Part shown: one piece after another, positions 24,700 through 34,703 of the stretch
Layout of the letters: every line of letters begins with the position of its first letter
Position numbering within the stretch: position 1 is the stretch's first letter
Assembly: GCF_017912535.1 (NCBI RefSeq)
Contig: NZ_JAERQK010000005.1
Coordinates: 62,001-126,000 of the forward strand
Direction of reading: 5' to 3'
From: Motiliproteus sediminis
Lineage (GTDB): Bacteria; Pseudomonadota; Gammaproteobacteria; Pseudomonadales; Balneatricaceae
Length of the DNA: 64,000 nucleotides
Translations under genes and position numbers: made by a program
The notes under the pieces: model-generated
Database searches by the model: none
What the model was told of the DNA's origin: nothing
The model's input: only the letters and a program-made list of their open reading frames with translations

Positions 24700-25497
24700 T
24701 CAACCGCAGACCGCGTCGTCGGCCGGGGGTTCAGTCTGGGGGATGATCTGATCGACCACAATGGCGTCATTCTGGATCCGCCAGCGCACGTTGCGATCCA
24801 TCAGTGCCACCCCATAGAGACGGTCGTCATCGGCCTTGCGGCGGAAGGTCGGGCGCGGGTCGCAGCGCAACACCTCAATGATCAGCTGACGCAACTGCTC
24901 GCCTTGAGGGTGGGCCAACAACTGTGCTTCTGCATCCGCTCCGAAGTTCACCGCCTGTTCCAGCTGTTGACTGTCACTGGCGTAGGGGTAACTGGCTGCC
25001 GTGACCCTGTCGGCATAGGGCAGGTAGGGCTTGATATCCACCACCGGGGTCCCGTCCAGCAGATCGACGCCGGAAAGGTGCAGGACTGCCGCGCCGTCGC
25101 GGATTTCAATCCGCTCCAGCTTCACCACCGACTGACCGAGGGGGTTGGGGCGGAAGGTGGAACGGGTGGCGAATACGCCGCGCTTCTTGCCGCCGGAGCG
25201 GGGGGGGCGTACCAGTGGAGTCCAGCCGCGCTCAAGGTGCTCGCTAAATATAAACAGCACCCAGATATGGCTGCACTCCTCCAGCCCGCGGACGCAATCG
25301 GGGTGGGCGAAGGCGCCGTGCAAGACCAGCTCGGCGGTGGCCGCACTGGCCAGTCCTGGTTGGCGCGGAATGCCGAACTTCTCCTTGAAGCAGGAGTACA
25401 CCCGGCCAATGGGTTGAAAACTGACGGGGTCGAGTGGATCGCAAGGCACAGGTTCTACCGGATGAGCAGCTGAAGGACGCAGTATAACGGAGGCCAT
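24700..25497 (-). CDS. trmO: tRNA (t6A37-N6)-methyltransferase TrmO
   Basis: A 265-residue SAM-dependent enzyme of the TsaA/YaeB family that methylates t6A37 of threonine tRNA to m6t6A. The core QPIGRVYSCFKEKFGIPRQPGL is the family signature, followed by HIWVLFIFSEH, TRSTFRPNPLGQSVVKL and DIKPYLPYAD. The C-terminal extension (about 190-265) is the usual second domain of the proteobacterial form. It sits 9 nt after the esterase gene in a same-strand run with another RNA methyltransferase (rlmD). Confidence 0.93.
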   Translation of the reverse strand: MASVILRPSAAHPVEPVPCDPLDPVSFQPIGRVYSCFKEKFGIPRQPGLASAATAELVLHGAFAHPDCVRGLEECSHIWVLFIFSEHLERGWTPLVRPPRSGGKKRGVFATRSTFRPNPLGQSVVKLERIEIRDGAAVLHLSGVDLLDGTPVVDIKPYLPYADRVTAASYPYASDSQQLEQAVNFGADAEAQLLAHPQGEQLRQLIIEVLRCDPRPTFRRKADDDRLYGVALMDRNVRWRIQNDAIVVDQIIPQTEPPADDAVCG

Positions 25498-25506
25498 GCT
25501 TGCCTG

Positions 25507-26151
25507 TCAGAGGGCGCCGCTGTTTTTCAGCAGTTGCTGAAGCCGTTCAGCCAGCGCACGGTAACCGGCGGCGTTGGGGTGGATCGCATCGCTCTTGAGG
25601 CTGTTGTCCGCCAGAATATCGGACAGCGCCTCTGCTTCAAAGGGCAGCGCCATCTCCTCTGCCAGTTCGGCGTAGAGCGGCTCGGGGCTCAGTAGTAACC
25701 CCAGCTTGGGCACCCCGATCAGTACCACCTGGATGCCACGATCCCGCGCCAATTGGACCATGGCGCGCAGGTTGGCTTTGAGCTGGCCCTTGTCGCGTTT
25801 GCGTAGCAGGTCGTTGCCGCCGTGACAGAGCAGTAACAGCTGGGGCTGGTGGGTGTCGAGTTCCCCCGGTAGTCGCGCTAGGCCGTCGGCGCTTACCTCC
25901 CCGGGTACGCCGCTGCGGATCAGGTTCAGGCCGGTCAGCTGCGCCAGTTGCGCGGGGTAGCTGTGCTCGGCGCTGGCACCGGTTCCAAAGGTGAGGCTGT
26001 CGCCAAAGGCGAGCACCCTGGCGCCGGGGCTCAGCGGAGCCAGGCGTGGAGCATCGTCGCTGCAAGCGGTCAACGTCAGCAGCGCGAGCAGCAGAATCCA
26101 CACCGCAAACGGGTGGCGACTTGTCTTGGTGCGGTGCAGCGGTATGGGCAT
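25507..26151 (-). CDS. SGNH-family esterase lipoprotein (TesA-like)
   Basis: A 214-residue GDSL/SGNH hydrolase similar to TesA/arylesterase. The four blocks are present: GDSLT (Ser nucleophile), the Gly in SGVPGEVS, Asn in GGND and the Asp-His pair in SDAIHPN. Instead of a plain signal peptide it has a lipobox LTAC followed by Ser, so it is probably an outer-membrane-facing lipoprotein. Likely substrates are acyl or aryl esters. The start at 26151 falls two bases after the srkA stop; a longer frame from 26205 would overlap srkA. Confidence 0.87.
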   Translation of the reverse strand: MPIPLHRTKTSRHPFAVWILLLALLTLTACSDDAPRLAPLSPGARVLAFGDSLTFGTGASAEHSYPAQLAQLTGLNLIRSGVPGEVSADGLARLPGELDTHQPQLLLLCHGGNDLLRKRDKGQLKANLRAMVQLARDRGIQVVLIGVPKLGLLLSPEPLYAELAEEMALPFEAEALSDILADNSLKSDAIHPNAAGYRALAERLQQLLKNSGAL

Positions 26152-26152
26152 G

Positions 26153-27151
26153 CTAGTAGTTTCCCAGCTCCAGCACCGGGCGATCCACCGCCGCCCGCAG
26201 CTCACGCAGTTCCATCAAATGCTCCATCCAGTAGCTTTCCGTGTCGAACCAGGGGAAGTGCATGGGAAAGGCCGGGTCCTCCCAGCGTCGTGCCAGCCAG
26301 GCGCAGTAGTGCATGATTCTGAGCGCGCGCAGCGGTTCGATCAGTTGCAGCTCGGCGCGATTGAAGGCGTGGTAGGTTTCGTAGCCTTCCAGAATCTCTG
26401 CCATCTGGATCTGCTGCTGGTTGCGATCGCCGGAGATCAGCATCCACAGGTCCTGGATTGCCGGTCCCATGCGACAGTCGTCGAAATCGACGAAGTTCGG
26501 CGCGTCGTCGCGCCAGAGAATGTTACCCGGATGGCAATCACCGTGAAGGCGGATCAACTGCAGGCGGTCGGCGGCGGCAAAACGGGCTTCGATAATCTCC
26601 AGCAGCTCGGCGGTGAGCTGTGAGTATTCGTAGCGATACTGCTGCGGAAGCCAGTCGTTATCGAGCAGAAAGTTACGGCTCCAGTGGCCGAAGCTGGCCG
26701 CATCCAGCGCCGGACGATGTGCAAACGGCTTGGCCGCTCCAAGGGCATGGATCCGCCCCAGGGTGCTGCCGAGGGTGAAAAGATTATCCAGATTATCCAG
26801 TTCCGGTGCATGACCGCCGTAGCGGGGAAAGAGGGCGAAGCGATAGCCCTCGAACTCAAACAGGGTGCGACCCTCCCGATCAGACAGCGGTGCCACCACC
26901 GGGTTTTCCGCTTCCGCCAGTGCCTGAGTAAACTGGTGCTCCTCGATGATCGCCGCATCGCTCCAGCGTTCGGGGCGGTAGAACTTGGCGATCAGCGGTG
27001 CCGATTCCTCGATCCCCACCTGATAGACCCGGTTCTCGTAGCTGTTCAACCCGAACACCCGTGCGTCGGAGAGATAGCCGATCGACTCCACCGCATCAAG
27101 CACGCGGTCGGGGGTGAGGTTGTTGTAGGGGTGTTGGGCGTTATGAGGCAT
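26153..27151 (-). CDS. srkA: Stress response Ser/Thr kinase SrkA
   Basis: A 332-residue RdoA/SrkA-type kinase of the choline-kinase fold (E. coli SrkA is 328). Visible motifs are NSYENRVYQVG (ATP site), LIAKFYRPERW (Lys), the catalytic loop LHGDCHPGNILW and the Mg-binding VDFDDCRMGP. In E. coli it acts in the Cpx envelope-stress response and limits programmed death. It heads the minus-strand run to rlmD. In E. coli it pairs with dsbA, which is not seen here. Confidence 0.93.
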   Translation of the reverse strand: MPHNAQHPYNNLTPDRVLDAVESIGYLSDARVFGLNSYENRVYQVGIEESAPLIAKFYRPERWSDAAIIEEHQFTQALAEAENPVVAPLSDREGRTLFEFEGYRFALFPRYGGHAPELDNLDNLFTLGSTLGRIHALGAAKPFAHRPALDAASFGHWSRNFLLDNDWLPQQYRYEYSQLTAELLEIIEARFAAADRLQLIRLHGDCHPGNILWRDDAPNFVDFDDCRMGPAIQDLWMLISGDRNQQQIQMAEILEGYETYHAFNRAELQLIEPLRALRIMHYCAWLARRWEDPAFPMHFPWFDTESYWMEHLMELRELRAAVDRPVLELGNY

Positions 27152-27366
27152 GGTCGCACTCGCTTGAACGGAGCGCTGATGATAACGGCTGACGGAGGAG
27201 AGTGCGACCGTGGTTCTTCAATAGGATGTTACTGCCGGTTGGGTCAAAATCCTGAGGCAGCAAGCCGATAGATCAGCAGTCGCCGGAGCGTGCCGGATGG
27301 CTGGCCAATCTGGTGCAGGGCACATACACTGTCGTCAATTTAAGCGACTGCTCATTGACGCCAACA

Positions 27367-28767
27367 ATGCTCTTGCCCTCACTGACCGACTTTCCCCTCT
27401 CCGAGCTGATGATCTCGTTGACCACCGCGCTGGACATGACCGAAGGTCAGCCGCCAGAGCATTGTATCCGTTGTTGCTGGATCGGCATGCATTTGGGAGA
27501 GGCGCTGCAGCTGGATGCAGAGGAACTGAATGACCTGTTCTTTACCCTGCTGTTGAAAGATGCGGGATGCAGCAGCAATGCTGCCCGTATCTGCGAGTTG
27601 TATGCCACGGATGACCTCGCTTTCAAACGGCGTTACAAAACGGTCGGTACCAGCTTGTCCAGTGTGATCAACTTTGTGGTGAAGAATACCGGCGGCCAGC
27701 AAGGGTGGGCGGATCGTATTCTGACCACCATAGACATTCTCAAAAATGGCGACGGCTATGCGCAGGAGTTGATTCAAACCCGCTGCTCCCGTGGGGCAGA
27801 CGTCGCACGTCAGTTACGCTTGGGTGAGTCGGTAGCGCAGGGCATTCACTCGTTGGATGAACACTGGAATGGCAAAGGTCGGCCGCAGCAACTCAAGGGG
27901 CAACAGATCCCGCTGTACTCACGGATATCACTATTGGCTCAGGTGTTTGACGTGTTTCAGGTGGAGCACGATCTGGACCGGGCGCTGGCCGAGGTCAACG
28001 AGCGTAGCGGTGTCTGGTTTGACCCGCAGTTGGTGGATCAGCTTAACGTCATCGTTAAACGTCAGGCGTTTATCCAGGGACTGCGGTCACCTGACGTTAG
28101 TCAGCGGGTGATGAGTTTGGCGCCTGCCCAGGCGCGTTTGCCGCTGGATGATGATTACTTCGACTGTATCGTCACTGCCTTCGGCAAGATTGTTGATGCT
28201 AAAAGCCCCTACACCGCCGGGCACAGCGAGCGCGTTGCGGTATACACCGACCTGATTGCGCGAGAGCTGGGTATCGCTAATGAGGAGCGAACCTGGTTGC
28301 GGCGCGCGGCGCTGTTGCACGATATCGGTAAACTGGGGGTCAGCAATAGCATTCTGGATAAGCCGGGCAAGCTGGATGCAGACGAGTGGCGTGCGGTGCA
28401 GGCTCACGCGGCCTTTACCGAACAGATTCTGGAAAAGATGTCGCCGTTTATCGATCTTGCCCGTATGGCGGGTGCTCACCATGAAAAATTGGACGGCACC
28501 GGCTATCCGCGCGGACTTGAGGCTGCTGATATCAGCCTGATGACGCGGATTGTGACCACGGCTGATATCTTCGATGCCATCACGGCCGAACGCCCGTATC
28601 GTCCGGCGATAGAAGTGCACAAGGCACTGGCTATCATGGCCGAGAATGTTGGAACCGCGCTTGATCCTGATTGTTTTGCCGCGCTGAAAGTAGCTCTAAC
28701 CAAGTTGCCGGAGAGATATACCCAGGAGCTGAGTCAGCAGCCGTTACCCAACTCCCCGGTACTGTAA
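27367..28767 (+). CDS. HD-GYP domain protein with degenerate N-terminal HD domain
   Basis: A c-di-GMP-phosphodiesterase-type protein of about 466 residues. The C-terminal HD-GYP domain is complete: AGHSERVAVY, LLHDIGKLG, HHEKLDGTGYPRGL. The N-terminal half is a second, older HD-like domain (LDMTEGQPPEHCIRCCWIG, then LLKDAGCSSNAARI) in which the HD pair is replaced by Lys-Asp, so this half is probably not catalytic and may sense or dimerise. The start is uncertain: ATG at 27367 gives an N-terminus typical of the family, and an in-frame GTG lies at 27313. It is divergent from srkA. Confidence 0.85.
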   Translation: MLLPSLTDFPLSELMISLTTALDMTEGQPPEHCIRCCWIGMHLGEALQLDAEELNDLFFTLLLKDAGCSSNAARICELYATDDLAFKRRYKTVGTSLSSVINFVVKNTGGQQGWADRILTTIDILKNGDGYAQELIQTRCSRGADVARQLRLGESVAQGIHSLDEHWNGKGRPQQLKGQQIPLYSRISLLAQVFDVFQVEHDLDRALAEVNERSGVWFDPQLVDQLNVIVKRQAFIQGLRSPDVSQRVMSLAPAQARLPLDDDYFDCIVTAFGKIVDAKSPYTAGHSERVAVYTDLIARELGIANEERTWLRRAALLHDIGKLGVSNSILDKPGKLDADEWRAVQAHAAFTEQILEKMSPFIDLARMAGAHHEKLDGTGYPRGLEAADISLMTRIVTTADIFDAITAERPYRPAIEVHKALAIMAENVGTALDPDCFAALKVALTKLPERYTQELSQQPLPNSPVL

Positions 28768-28810
28768 TCGTTATCGACGCCGCGGAGGTCGGAGACCCGT
28801 TCGGTGTGCG

Positions 28811-29548
28811 CTATTTTAGCCGGGTCGCCCGCGCTACACTCCAGGCCTCAACCTCTATCTCGCTGCGTTTTCCTGCCGCTTTTATCAATGTCTCCGCTAC
28901 CACGTTGGTGGTGGAGCCGGTGGTAATCACGTCATCCACGATCGCTACCCGTTGAACGCCTGCTGGCAACTCGGCGCTAAATGCCTTGCGTAGATTCCTG
29001 CGCCGCTCCTTGGCACTCAGGCCCTGTTGGTGTGGCGTCGCTAGAACGCGCTGCAATAGATCATCGCGCATCGGCAGCTTGAGGTCGCGGGCGATCCAGT
29101 AGGCCAGTTCGGCGGCCTGGTTATAACCTCGCTCGTGCAGGCGGTCCCGGTGCAGCGGCACCGGCAGAATGAGATCGGGTGGGTGGTCATGAATGAGTTC
29201 GGCAAAGCGCTCACTGAACAGGCGCGCGGCCAGTTTCAGCAGGGGCAGGTCGGCGCGGTCCTTGTAGCGGTGGGTCAGATGGTTGAATGGGAAGTCGTAG
29301 CGCAGGGTCGACAGCGTTCGGCTGACCGGTGGCGGTTTGGCCAGGCAGCGTCCACAGGGTGTTGATGGTGCCGTGTCGGCCGGGAGTTGTTCGGCGCAGC
29401 GCGGGCAGGCATGGGTCAGCCAGGGCAAGTCGGCGTGGCAGCCCTCGCACAGAGGTAGGTCGTGATCCCCCGGTTGTTGGCATAGCAGGCAACGGGGCTT
29501 GAAAATAAGGCGATCAAATAGTGATCGGTAGTAAACCTGTGTTTTCAT
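28811..29548 (-). CDS. ComF family phosphoribosyltransferase-like protein
   Basis: A 245-residue ComF/GntX protein. An N-terminal double zinc ribbon is visible (CLLCQQPG, CEGCHAD, CPRCAEQL, CGRCLAKP). The C-terminal half is a PRTase fold with LILPVPLHRDRLHERGYNQAAELA and the PRPP loop VAIVDDVITTGSTTNVVAE. ComF is linked to DNA uptake and GntX to gluconate use; the role here is not shown. The start at 29548 precedes MKTQVYYRS; the frame from 29650 is too long. It is divergent from bioB, as in many gammaproteobacteria. Confidence 0.87.
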   Translation of the reverse strand: MKTQVYYRSLFDRLIFKPRCLLCQQPGDHDLPLCEGCHADLPWLTHACPRCAEQLPADTAPSTPCGRCLAKPPPVSRTLSTLRYDFPFNHLTHRYKDRADLPLLKLAARLFSERFAELIHDHPPDLILPVPLHRDRLHERGYNQAAELAYWIARDLKLPMRDDLLQRVLATPHQQGLSAKERRRNLRKAFSAELPAGVQRVAIVDDVITTGSTTNVVAETLIKAAGKRSEIEVEAWSVARATRLK

Positions 29549-29724
29549 CGAAGGTTGACAGCGACTCCTTGGCGGATAAACTGGGCCTTCCTGCGCCCGT
29601 GTGCCTTTTTGTAGCGGATTAAGCACCGCTGACCGAAGCAGTGTAGCCAACCCTGATCAGGTGCGGCGGTAAGAGAGCCACGGCGAAGCGCGAATCGATC
29701 ACATTGTTAGTTACAGGTATCTGC

Positions 29725-30780
29725 ATGCACAGCTCTTTGGGAACCGTACGTCATGACTGGAGCGCCACCGAGGTAAAGGCGCTGTTTGATCTGCCGTTTA
29801 ACGATCTGCTGTTTCAGGCCCAGAGTGTTCACCGTCAGCACTTTAACCCCAACGAGGTGCAGGTGAGCACGCTGCTGTCGATCAAGACCGGCGCTTGCCC
29901 CGAAGACTGCAAATACTGCCCCCAAAGCGCCCACTACGACACGGGGCTGGAGAAGCAGCGGCTGATGGAGGTGGAAGCGGTGCTGGCCAAGGCCAAACAG
30001 GCCAAAGAGGCCGGTTCCACCCGTTTCTGCATGGGCGCGGCCTGGAAACACCCCACCGACCGTGATCTGCCCTACGTGCTGGAGATGGTCAAAGGGGTCA
30101 AGGCGATGGGACTGGAAACCTGCATGACCCTGGGGATGCTGAAAGAGCATCAGGCCCAGGAGCTGGCCGAGGCGGGGCTTGATTACTACAACCACAACCT
30201 CGACACCTCACCCGAGTTCTACGACAAGATCATCACCACCCGTACCTATCAGGACCGGCTGGATACTCTGGGGCACGTGCGCGATGCCGGCATGAAGATC
30301 TGTAGCGGCGGCATTCTCGGAATGGGTGAAACCGCCAACGACCGCATCGGCCTGCTCTGCCAGCTGGCCAACCTGTCGCCGCAGCCGGAGTCGGTGCCGA
30401 TCAACATGCTGGTGAAGGTGGAGGGCACCCCGCTGGAGCAGGTGGAAGACCTGGATCCGCTGGAATTCATCCGCAACATCGCAGTAGCGCGGATCATGAT
30501 GCCGCAATCCCATGTGCGCCTCTCGGCGGGTCGTGAGTCGATGTCGGATGAGCTGCAGGCGATGGCGTTCTTCGCCGGTGCCAACTCCATCTTTTACGGC
30601 GAGTGCCTGCTGACCACGCCCAACCCGGAAACCCACCGCGATCTCAAACTGTTCAAGCGACTGGGGATCAACGTAGAGCAGCGGATAGGCAACACCGATG
30701 AAGCTCAGGAGCAGCAGCTGGTGGCTGAGCTGCAGGCCAAGCAGGACAGCGAGCTGTTTTACGACGCGGCCGCCAGCTAA
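29725..30780 (+). CDS. bioB: Biotin synthase
   Basis: A 351-residue radical-SAM enzyme that inserts sulfur into dethiobiotin, the last step of biotin synthesis. The radical-SAM cluster cysteines are C58, C62 and C65 ([10 protein letters not shown]), and the second cluster ligands lie in [15 protein letters not shown] and [33 protein letters not shown] is typical of the C-terminus. The ATG at 29725 is preferred over an in-frame start 21 nt upstream. First gene of the bioBFHCD operon. Confidence 0.97.
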   Translation: MHSSLGTVRHDWSATEVKALFDLPFNDLLFQAQSVHRQHFNPNEVQVSTLLSIKTGACPEDCKYCPQSAHYDTGLEKQRLMEVEAVLAKAKQAKEAGSTRFCMGAAWKHPTDRDLPYVLEMVKGVKAMGLETCMTLGMLKEHQAQELAEAGLDYYNHNLDTSPEFYDKIITTRTYQDRLDTLGHVRDAGMKICSGGILGMGETANDRIGLLCQLANLSPQPESVPINMLVKVEGTPLEQVEDLDPLEFIRNIAVARIMMPQSHVRLSAGRESMSDELQAMAFFAGANSIFYGECLLTTPNPETHRDLKLFKRLGINVEQRIGNTDEAQEQQLVAELQAKQDSELFYDAAAS

Positions 30781-30810
30781 AGCGCCGCGGCCAATCAATA
30801 AGGAATCTCC

Positions 30811-31977
30811 ATGTCTTTTGACCAGCTCGACAGCGCGCTGGCCGAGCGCCGCGCGGCCCGCCTCTATCGCCGCCGACGTACCCTGGATTCGGCCCAAGGC
30901 CCACAAGTGCGGGTGGACGGGCGCGACTATCTGGCGTTCTGCAGCAACGATTACCTCGGGCTGGCCAACCACCCCGAGGTGGTCAACGCGTTCCAGCAGG
31001 CTGCCAACGAGTACGGCGTTGGCGGCGGCGCATCTCACCTGGTCAATGGTCATAGTCGTGTGCATCAGCAGCTGGAAGAGGCGCTGGCCGAATTTACCGG
31101 CCGTCCGCGCGCGCTGCTGTTCTCCACCGGCTACATGGCCAATATCGGTGCGGTCAACGCGCTGATCGGCAAGGGTGACGCGGTGTTCGAAGATCGCCTC
31201 AACCATGCCTCATTGCTGGATGCCGGCTTGCTTTCCGGCGCCCGCTTTCAGCGCTATCTGCACAATGATGCCGATAGCCTGGTTGCTCGTCTGAGTAAAA
31301 CCGACGCCGTTCGCAAGCTGGTGGTCACCGACGGCGTATTCAGCATGGATGGCGACTGCGCCGACCTGCCAGCGCTTTGCACAGCCGCCGAAAAGCATGG
31401 CGCCTGGGTCATGGTGGACGACGCCCACGGTTTTGGTTGCCTGGGTGACACCGGTGGCGGTTGCGTCGAGGCGATGGGGCTGACCATGGAACAGGTCCCG
31501 GTACTGGTGGGCACGCTGGGCAAGGCGTTCGGCACCGGTGGGGCTTTTGTCGCCGGCAGTGAAACCCTGATTGAAACCCTGATCCAGTTTGCCCGCCCTT
31601 ACATTTACACTACTGCCATGCCGCCGGCGGTGGCTGCGGCGACCCTGGCCAGTCTGCAATTGATTACCAGTGGGCAGGAACGGCGCGCTCAGCTGGCGCG
31701 GCTGATTGCCCGTTTTCGCCAGGGCGCGAGGGAGCTGGGTTTTGAATTGATGGACTCCGATACCCCGATCCAGCCGATTCTGGTGGGGCCTTCCGACTGC
31801 GCGTTGGCGCTCAGCGAGGCGCTGGAGCGGCAGGGGATCTTTGTTAGCGCGATTCGCCCACCCACGGTGCCGGAAGGGAGTGCTCGCCTGCGGGTGACTT
31901 TGAGTGCGGCGCACAGCGACGAACAGGTGGACCGGTTGCTGGACGGCCTTGATCGCGTCCGCGAGGTGCTGGCATGA
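30811..31977 (+). CDS. bioF: 8-amino-7-oxononanoate synthase
   Basis: A 388-residue PLP enzyme that joins pimeloyl-ACP and alanine to give KAPA. Motifs are [15 protein letters not shown] at the start, [30 protein letters not shown], and the PLP lysine in [21 protein letters not shown] lies before the ATG. It is 30 nt after bioB and overlaps bioH by four bases. Confidence 0.97.
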   Translation: MSFDQLDSALAERRAARLYRRRRTLDSAQGPQVRVDGRDYLAFCSNDYLGLANHPEVVNAFQQAANEYGVGGGASHLVNGHSRVHQQLEEALAEFTGRPRALLFSTGYMANIGAVNALIGKGDAVFEDRLNHASLLDAGLLSGARFQRYLHNDADSLVARLSKTDAVRKLVVTDGVFSMDGDCADLPALCTAAEKHGAWVMVDDAHGFGCLGDTGGGCVEAMGLTMEQVPVLVGTLGKAFGTGGAFVAGSETLIETLIQFARPYIYTTAMPPAVAAATLASLQLITSGQERRAQLARLIARFRQGARELGFELMDSDTPIQPILVGPSDCALALSEALERQGIFVSAIRPPTVPEGSARLRVTLSAAHSDEQVDRLLDGLDRVREVLA

Positions 31978-32771
31978 GCTTGAAAGTGGTGTGTCGGGGT
32001 GATCGGTCACGTCTGCCGCTGGTATTGCTTCACGGTTGGGGCTTTAACGCGGGTGTCTGGGATGGCCTGACACCGCAGCTGGAAGCCGATTACTGCCTCT
32101 ATCACGTGGCCCTGCCCGGCTTTGGCGGCAGCAACGACGAAACTCGCATAGATACCATGGCTAGTCTCGCTGACCGGTTGGCCGATGCTGTTGAGTCGCC
32201 GGCGATCTGGCTGGGCTGGTCATTGGGTGGCACGGTAGCCGCGGCGGTAGCGGCGCGCCATCCGGGGAAAGTGCGAGGCTTGTTGACCCTGTCGACCAAC
32301 CCTTGCTTTGTGCACAAGGGCGACTGGCCGGGGATGGCGCCCGCGATCTTTGATGCGTTCTATAGCGGCGTTGGTAGCGATGCGGCCAAAACCCTCGGCC
32401 GCTTTCTGCTGCTGCAAGGGCAGGGTGATGATGCGGCCAAGGCGGTTGTGCGCGAGCTGAAACCGGTGCTGGCGACTGATGCTACCCCTGCGGCGCTGCT
32501 GGCGGGGCTGGACCGGCTGGCAGAAGATCATCGTGGCTATTTTGCTGAACTCGCCATGCCGCGCCGGTACCTGTTTGGCGAGGGCGATGCATTGGTGCCG
32601 GCCGAGGTTGCCGCGTCGCCTTTGCTGGCGGAGCGTGCGCAATTGATCGCCGCTGCCGGTCATGCACTGCCAGTATCGGCGAGGGACCAGGTGCTTGATG
32701 CGTTGGATGGTTTGCAACGCGAGTTACAAGATCGCTTACCGATAAAGGTAACGGCGGGAGGCGACTTATGA
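31974..32771 (+). CDS. bioH: Pimeloyl-ACP methyl ester carboxylesterase BioH
   Basis: A 265-residue alpha/beta hydrolase that removes the methyl group from pimeloyl-ACP methyl ester and so closes the pimelate branch. [15 protein letters not shown] forms the oxyanion region, Ser lies in LGWSLGG and the His in AAGHALPVS. The ATGA overlap with bioF and its position before bioC support BioH rather than a general esterase. It overlaps bioC by four bases. Confidence 0.95.
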   Translation: MSLKVVCRGDRSRLPLVLLHGWGFNAGVWDGLTPQLEADYCLYHVALPGFGGSNDETRIDTMASLADRLADAVESPAIWLGWSLGGTVAAAVAARHPGKVRGLLTLSTNPCFVHKGDWPGMAPAIFDAFYSGVGSDAAKTLGRFLLLQGQGDDAAKAVVRELKPVLATDATPAALLAGLDRLAEDHRGYFAELAMPRRYLFGEGDALVPAEVAASPLLAERAQLIAAAGHALPVSARDQVLDALDGLQRELQDRLPIKVTAGGDL

Positions 32772-33598
32772 TCGTCCACCTGGCCGAACAACGCTCTTTG
32801 CGTGCTCCCGAGTCGCGCCTCCAGCGAGATAAAGAGCAGGTGGCGCACTCCTTCAGCCGCGCCGCCGCCAGCTATGACAGCGTTGCCGCGTTGCAGCGGC
32901 GGATCGGCCACCAGCTGCTGGCCTACGCCGCTGGCGGCTGGCACGGGCGGGTGCTGGACCTGGGCTCCGGTACCGGCTATTTCACCCGCATTCTGGCTGA
33001 GCAGCCGCAGGTGAATGAGCTGATCGCGCTGGATCTGGCCGAGGGAATGCTGGATTTTGCTCGCACCCAGCGTGGCCATGACAAGATCCATTGGCTCTGT
33101 GCCGACGCCGAAGCATTGCCGTTGGCGGACAACAGTCTCGACGGTGTCTTCACCAGTCTGGCGATTCAGTGGTGTGATGATAGCGAACCTCTGCTTGATG
33201 GTCTGCAACAGTCGCTGAAGCCAGGTGCGCTGCTGGCGTTCGCCACGCTGGGGCCGCGTACCTTGTGGGAGCTGCGTGATGCCTGGTCGCGGGTGGATGA
33301 CTTTGTTCACGTCAACGGTTTTGAGTCGCGCCACCGCTTGAAAGCGGCGCTGGCCGGGCGGTTCGAGCTCGAGCGCTTTGACACCGAAGAGATCTGTCTG
33401 CGCTATGAGGACCTGCGCGGACTGACCGACGAACTCAAGGGAATCGGTGCCCACAACGTCAACCCGGGGCGCAATCGGGGGTTGTCCGGTCGTCAGCGCA
33501 TCAAAGCGTTTCGTGATGCTTATGAGGGGTTTCGCGGCGACGATGGTCTGCTACCCGCCACCTACGAAGTTTATTACGGTCTGGCGCGCGCCCTGTAA
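32768..33598 (+). CDS. bioC: Malonyl-ACP O-methyltransferase BioC
   Basis: A 276-residue class I methyltransferase that caps malonyl-ACP so the fatty-acid system can build pimelate. QVAHSFSRAAASYDSVAALQRRIG is the BioC N-terminal signature, VLDLGSGTGYFTRIL is SAM motif I, and the C-terminal half has LRGLTDELKGIGAHNVNPGR and the FRDAYEGFR stretch typical of BioC. Start by ATGA overlap with bioH; the first 25 residues are less conserved. Confidence 0.95.
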   Translation: MIVHLAEQRSLRAPESRLQRDKEQVAHSFSRAAASYDSVAALQRRIGHQLLAYAAGGWHGRVLDLGSGTGYFTRILAEQPQVNELIALDLAEGMLDFARTQRGHDKIHWLCADAEALPLADNSLDGVFTSLAIQWCDDSEPLLDGLQQSLKPGALLAFATLGPRTLWELRDAWSRVDDFVHVNGFESRHRLKAALAGRFELERFDTEEICLRYEDLRGLTDELKGIGAHNVNPGRNRGLSGRQRIKAFRDAYEGFRGDDGLLPATYEVYYGLARAL

Positions 33599-33632
33599 GC
33601 GCCACGCTTGACCACCTACTGAGAGTGACCTG

Positions 33633-34325
33633 ATGGCAAAACGTTTCTTTATCGCTGGCACCGATACCGGGGTCGGCAAGAGCTTGGTCGCGGCATCACT
33701 GCTGGAAGCCGCCAACCAGCGGGGTTTGCGCAGCTGCGGCCTGAAACCGCTGGCGGCCGGTGCCGAAGAGACCGAGCAGGGGGTATGCAACGAAGACGCG
33801 CTGCTGCTGCAGCAGCATGCCTCGGTCAAACTCCCGTACGCCCAGATCAATCCGGTGTTGTTGACAGAACCGGTAGCACCGCACCTGGCCGCCGCTCACG
33901 AAGGGCGGCAGCTGTCCGCAGAGCGTCTGGTGGGTTTTTGCCGTGGTGCCATGATGACCCCCTGTGACCTGATGTTGGTGGAAGGTGCCGGTGGCTGGCG
34001 GGTACCGATCAATAGTCGCGAAATGTTGTCCGAGCTACCGCGTCGGCTGGAACTGCCGGTGATACTGGTGGTGGGGATGCGACTGGGTTGTCTCAACCAT
34101 GCGCTGCTGACGGCCGAGGCCATTCGTGCGGACGGCTTGCCGCTGGCCGGATGGGTGGCTAACCGGATCGACCCAAATATGAGCTGCTTTGACGAGAATC
34201 TAGCCACTTTGGAGAGCTTGATTCGTGCTCCTCTGCTGGGGGTTGTTCCGCATCAGTCGACACCGGATCCGGTTGATGCAGGGCAATACCTGAGTGAAAA
34301 TCTCGAATTATTGTTGGCTAATTAA
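33633..34325 (+). CDS. bioD: Dethiobiotin synthetase
   Basis: A 230-residue ATP-dependent carboxylase that makes dethiobiotin from DAPA. The P-loop is FIAGTDTGVGKSLVAASLLEA, the second motif is GLKPLAAGAEET, and VEGAGGWRVPIN follows. It ends the operon. bioA is not in the window, so the KAPA-to-DAPA step must be encoded elsewhere. No clear terminator follows before the next gene. Confidence 0.96.
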   Translation: MAKRFFIAGTDTGVGKSLVAASLLEAANQRGLRSCGLKPLAAGAEETEQGVCNEDALLLQQHASVKLPYAQINPVLLTEPVAPHLAAAHEGRQLSAERLVGFCRGAMMTPCDLMLVEGAGGWRVPINSREMLSELPRRLELPVILVVGMRLGCLNHALLTAEAIRADGLPLAGWVANRIDPNMSCFDENLATLESLIRAPLLGVVPHQSTPDPVDAGQYLSENLELLLAN

Positions 34326-34387
34326 TGAACAGTCGTTCGGGCTGAGTTATACTGCCACCAGATTCACAATCCGTGAGGGAGACCTCC

Positions 34388-34675
34388 ATGGCTATTTCAC
34401 CAATCAGTTCCGGCGCTCTGCCGATTCAGCCGACCAACACCCAGAGTGTTGATGGCAACAGCCGACCCGCGGGTGCGGTGGGCGACAGTCAGGAGCAAAG
34501 CCGGATCTCCACCGGTAATAACGGTGGTTCCGAATCCGCTCAGGCGGTAAACCAGAGTCAACAGGAATCGGCAAACGCTTCCTCCACCCAGCCGGCCTCG
34601 ACCACTCAGGTGGTGACCAGTGCCGACGAAGTGCTGGGTACCGGGCTGGGGCAGATTGTCGATACCCGTGCCTGA
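34388..34675 (+). CDS. Short disordered Ser/Gln/Thr-rich protein
   Basis: A 95-residue protein, low in hydrophobic and aromatic residues and rich in Ser, Gln, Asn and Thr (for example NQSQQESANASSTQPASTT), so probably unfolded. No signal peptide or domain is seen. GAGGGAGACC before the ATG at 34388 is a good ribosome-binding site, which together with codon use argues it is real. It lies 28 nt before the SprA-related protease gene and shares its low-complexity style. Function unknown. Confidence 0.6.
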   Translation: MAISPISSGALPIQPTNTQSVDGNSRPAGAVGDSQEQSRISTGNNGGSESAQAVNQSQQESANASSTQPASTTQVVTSADEVLGTGLGQIVDTRA

Positions 34676-34703
34676 GGCCTGATCCGACGCGGAGGACTCA
34701 GAG

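Noticed and set aside
29713-29724. Possible BirA operator (TTGTTAGTTAC) upstream of bioB
   Set aside because: Only one half resembles the BirA site; the inverted second half is missing at the expected distance.
30208-31206. Long minus-strand frame antisense to bioB and bioF
   Set aside because: Shadow frame of two well-identified genes.
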